Source: Microbacterium sp. BLY (lineage in GTDB: Bacteria; Actinomycetota; Actinomycetes; Actinomycetales; Microbacteriaceae). Taken from it: a DNA stretch of 64,000 bases. The stretch lies in NCBI RefSeq assembly GCF_017939615.1, contig NZ_JAGKSR010000001.1, forward strand, positions 930,001-994,000. The letters run 5' to 3'. The notes beneath the pieces are model-generated. The model was not told the origin of the DNA. It searched no databases and saw only the letters and a program-made list of their open reading frames with translations. The translations under genes were made by a program, and so were the position numbers. This document shows positions 62,266 to 64,000 of the stretch, piece by piece (the stretch's first letter is position 1; each line of letters begins with the position of its first letter).

Positions 62266-62709
62266 TCACGCGGCGACGCCGGAGGCTGGCTGCTGCTCCT
62301 GCTCGTCGACCGCAGGCATGGCGCCGCCGATCTCGTCACCATCAGCTGTTCGCTCTGCTCGTGTGCGCGGCGCGGGCGACTCTTCCAGCTTGGACAGCCG
62401 GGTCACCTCAGTGGATGGAACACCGACGACATCTGCGATCGCCGTGACCGTTTCCAGCTCCCGCAACGCCCTGATGGCACGACCTTGGTCCCGCTCGAGC
62501 AGCGCGTGCTTTGCCACGAATTCCTCCAGCACTCGCTCGCGTTCCGCGGCGAGACGATCGATCCGGTCCGCGTTGACGAAGAAAGCCGTGGCCGCGTCCT
62601 CGATCCGCTGCTCTCGCATCCGCTGCTCTTCAAGCTGCGCCGCGCGAGCTGCGCGAACCCGCTCACGAATAGCCGTCTGCGATGTGCGTGTCGTCTTCGA
62701 TTTCGACAT
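62266..62709 (-). CDS. coiled-coil protein of mobile-element type
   Basis: A 147-residue protein: basic N-terminus (MSKSKTTRTSQTAIRERVRA), long helix with heptads (about 20-75) and an HTH-like segment AIRALRELETVTAIADVVGV plus PSTEVTRLSK, ending in a disordered tail. Genes with this outline stand upstream of relaxase genes in actinobacterial plasmids and integrative elements, probably as accessory DNA-binding proteins; this is from general recollection. No relaxase is present here. Confidence 0.55.
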   Translation of the reverse strand: MSKSKTTRTSQTAIRERVRAARAAQLEEQRMREQRIEDAATAFFVNADRIDRLAAERERVLEEFVAKHALLERDQGRAIRALRELETVTAIADVVGVPSTEVTRLSKLEESPAPRTRAERTADGDEIGGAMPAVDEQEQQPASGVAA

Positions 62710-63038
62710 AGGGGTACTCCGCGGAAGAACGTGCCGTGGACAACGCCGACCGAGCGCACCTGACCACCTGTGGACAGCACGAGCTAACGCCCGGGCTCAT
62801 CCTGCCCACAGGATGGACAGCTGCGCTGAACTGACACCACCCTCCGGGCGGAGCAGCACTATGTCCTCCGGACGGGTAAGGGGCACCTTGCGGTGCCCCT
62901 GCGAGGGTCCCCCCTCGCGCTCCGGACAGCGCCAAGGCTACAGACGCACCCCGACCCGACACCCGCCCCCTCCCACAGACACCTAACGGTCACCGAGCTC
63001 CGCTACCCCCGCGGGCTCAGGATCTTCCGAGTTAAATG
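62710..63038. other. intergenic region with oriT-like double hairpin
   Basis: No gene is seen. Upstream of the coiled-coil gene, two GC-rich hairpins lie one base apart: GGGGCACC-TTGC-GGTGCCCC (62880-62899) and GCGAGGG-TCCC-CCCTCGC (62901-62918), flanked by paired CTCCGG motifs (62842, 62866, 62919). This layout fits an origin of transfer or a tandem terminator. The region 62950-63038 joins to the intact 3' end of the CHAT gene. Confidence 0.45.
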
Positions 63039-64000
63039 TCAGAATCCGTTGCCGTGGCACTGGAACGGGGCGGAAACCCCCGTCTCCGAGGCGGCTCGTG
63101 CCAGCGCCTCCGCGGGGCGCACGCCCGCGGCGAGCTCCCCGTGCACGGCCGTGAGGAGCTCGCAGGCGTCGTCGTCCGGCACGATGACGGGAGCGGCGAT
63201 CACGCAGTCCGTGCCGGCGTGCAGCCAGACGCGTGTCATTCCCAGGGCCTCCTCGCCCCAGCGCACCGAGGAGCGGCCCAGCTCGCACGCCGAGAGGATC
63301 ACCGTGCCCGGAACCCGGGGGATGAGGTCGACGTCGTAGCCGAACAGGACCCCGTCGGCGAGCTCGAACCCCGAGAACAGGGGGTTGTCGACGGCGTGGC
63401 GGCCGTGGGCGGCGATGTGCAGGACGTCGACGGTGCCGGCGAGCTCGGTCGTGCTCGTGACCGTCGCCTCCGCGTCCTGCAGCGTGCGCGTCGTCCCCCG
63501 TCCCGCCCATGATCCCGCCGCACGCCGGACCTCTTCGACCGCGCGCGGGACCCGGGGTCCCGCCGCGAAGCCCACGGTGGGAGCCGCGCGCGCAGGCGCG
63601 GGGGCGTCGAGCCACCGGGAGACCGAGGTCGCGATCGTGAACGGCACCCCGTGCATGCCGGGGAGCATCCCCCACGGCACCCCGCCGAGGATTCCCGGCA
63701 CCGTGAGGAGGAGGCGGCGTGCCCCCGCCGCGGCGTGTCGCATCGGGCGGAGCAGTTCGTCGTCGAGGACCGCGAGGCGGGCCGCGAGGCTCCGCGCGGT
63801 CACGGGGCCCATCCCCCCGCCGCGCGTGAGGGCGGCCATGTCGAGGTCGGCGCGGAGGCCGTCGAGGGCGTCGCGCACCCGCGGCCAGGAGAGGTCGAGC
63901 ACGGTCGCACCCGCGCCCTCCACCACGACACCGTGGAGCCCGCTCCCGGTGTACACGTAGGCCAGGACGGCCGTGTCCGCGGGGAGGAGCGCGGACACCT
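63039..64000 (-). CDS. CHAT-domain protease, N-terminus outside the window
   Basis: The last ~320 codons of a CHAT (caspase HetF-associated with TPR) protein. The visible domain has the catalytic pair: histidine in VLHIAAHGRHA and cysteine in VILSACELGRSSV, with the preceding LLTVPGILGGVPWGMLPG and the final PAEALARAASETG..FQCHGNGF typical of the family. CHAT proteases cleave protein targets in signalling or defence, usually fused to TPR repeats that would lie beyond the window edge. The stop is intact at 63039; the frame is open to the end of the sequence. Confidence 0.88.
   Translation of the reverse strand, partial: VSALLPADTAVLAYVYTGSGLHGVVVEGAGATVLDLSWPRVRDALDGLRADLDMAALTRGGGMGPVTARSLAARLAVLDDELLRPMRHAAAGARRLLLTVPGILGGVPWGMLPGMHGVPFTIATSVSRWLDAPAPARAAPTVGFAAGPRVPRAVEEVRRAAGSWAGRGTTRTLQDAEATVTSTTELAGTVDVLHIAAHGRHAVDNPLFSGFELADGVLFGYDVDLIPRVPGTVILSACELGRSSVRWGEEALGMTRVWLHAGTDCVIAAPVIVPDDDACELLTAVHGELAAGVRPAEALARAASETGVSAPFQCHGNGF

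Larger units (their letters stand above)
55250..63030. mobile_element. putative decayed mobilisable island
   Basis: This span combines lower GC than both flanks, small lipoproteins, a thermonuclease, a frameshifted nrdH, a toxin-antitoxin pair, an HNH protein, a coiled-coil protein beside a double hairpin, and scrambled gene pieces. The flanks are ordinary chromosomal genes with an intact 3' end on both sides (deoR, CHAT gene). No integrase, relaxase, tRNA or direct-repeat attachment site was found, so boundaries are approximate. Confidence 0.45.

Overview
The window is a high-GC actinobacterial chromosome segment, most likely Microbacterium or another Microbacteriaceae. This rests on overall GC, GTG-rich start codons, many start/stop overlaps of the ATGA/GTGA type, apparently leaderless promoters, and family content such as the Mnh antiporter, the actinobacterial BioY with TGAAC-N3-GTTCA boxes, and a sugar ABC transporter without its own ATPase. 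The genus is an inference. No tRNA, rRNA, CRISPR array, integrase or transposase was recognised.

Layout. 1-2171: 3' end of an Mnh (Mrp) Na+/H+ antiporter operon (D-E-F-G). 2218-3361: an AbiEi/DUF559 nuclease-like gene framed by two related palindromic elements. 3374-10160 (minus): alpha/beta hydrolase, penicillin-acylase-type Ntn hydrolase, and a TetR / degenerate ABC ATPase / YhgE-Pip operon. 10339-15301: GntR-like regulator, argG, ZIP metal transporter, flavin-binding protein, cardiolipin synthase. 15387-25588 (minus): a MoxR-DUF58-VWA-VWA system with two accessory genes, separated from them by a 1,167-residue secreted LamG/PKD protein that lies between terminators. 25694-36502: EamA transporter, trimethylamine monooxygenase-like gene, purA, lactonase, MFS exporter under a MerR-type operator, bioY under a double BioQ-type operator, and a disulfide oxidoreductase. 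36556-39768: OpuC-like compatible-solute ABC transporter. 39934-44455: AI-2E family permease, chorismate mutase, acyl-CoA ligase, acetyltransferase and SDR. 44559-55024: a carbohydrate, probably amino-sugar, catabolic locus with two divergent ROK repressors, ABC permeases and binding protein, SIS isomerase/deaminase, ROK kinase, PfkB kinase, class II aldolase and DeoR regulator.

From about 55.1 to 63.0 kb the character changes: lower GC, small lipoproteins and secreted proteins, a frameshifted nrdH, a thermonuclease lipoprotein, a RelE-type toxin-antitoxin pair, an HNH protein, a coiled-coil protein beside a double hairpin resembling an origin of transfer, and gene rubble. I read this as a decayed mobilisable island. 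Its most striking part (60.3-61.6 kb) is an endonuclease/exonuclease/phosphatase membrane-protein gene that seems cut into four pieces lying in +, -, -, + orientation with almost nothing lost. After the island, a CHAT-domain protease gene runs off the right edge.

Throughout the core region, intergenic spaces carry at least four families of short palindromic repeats (CACAACTC-GGAG, GACCCACCCC, a 64-bp element, TCGTGCA arrays), none of which I can assign to a known element.
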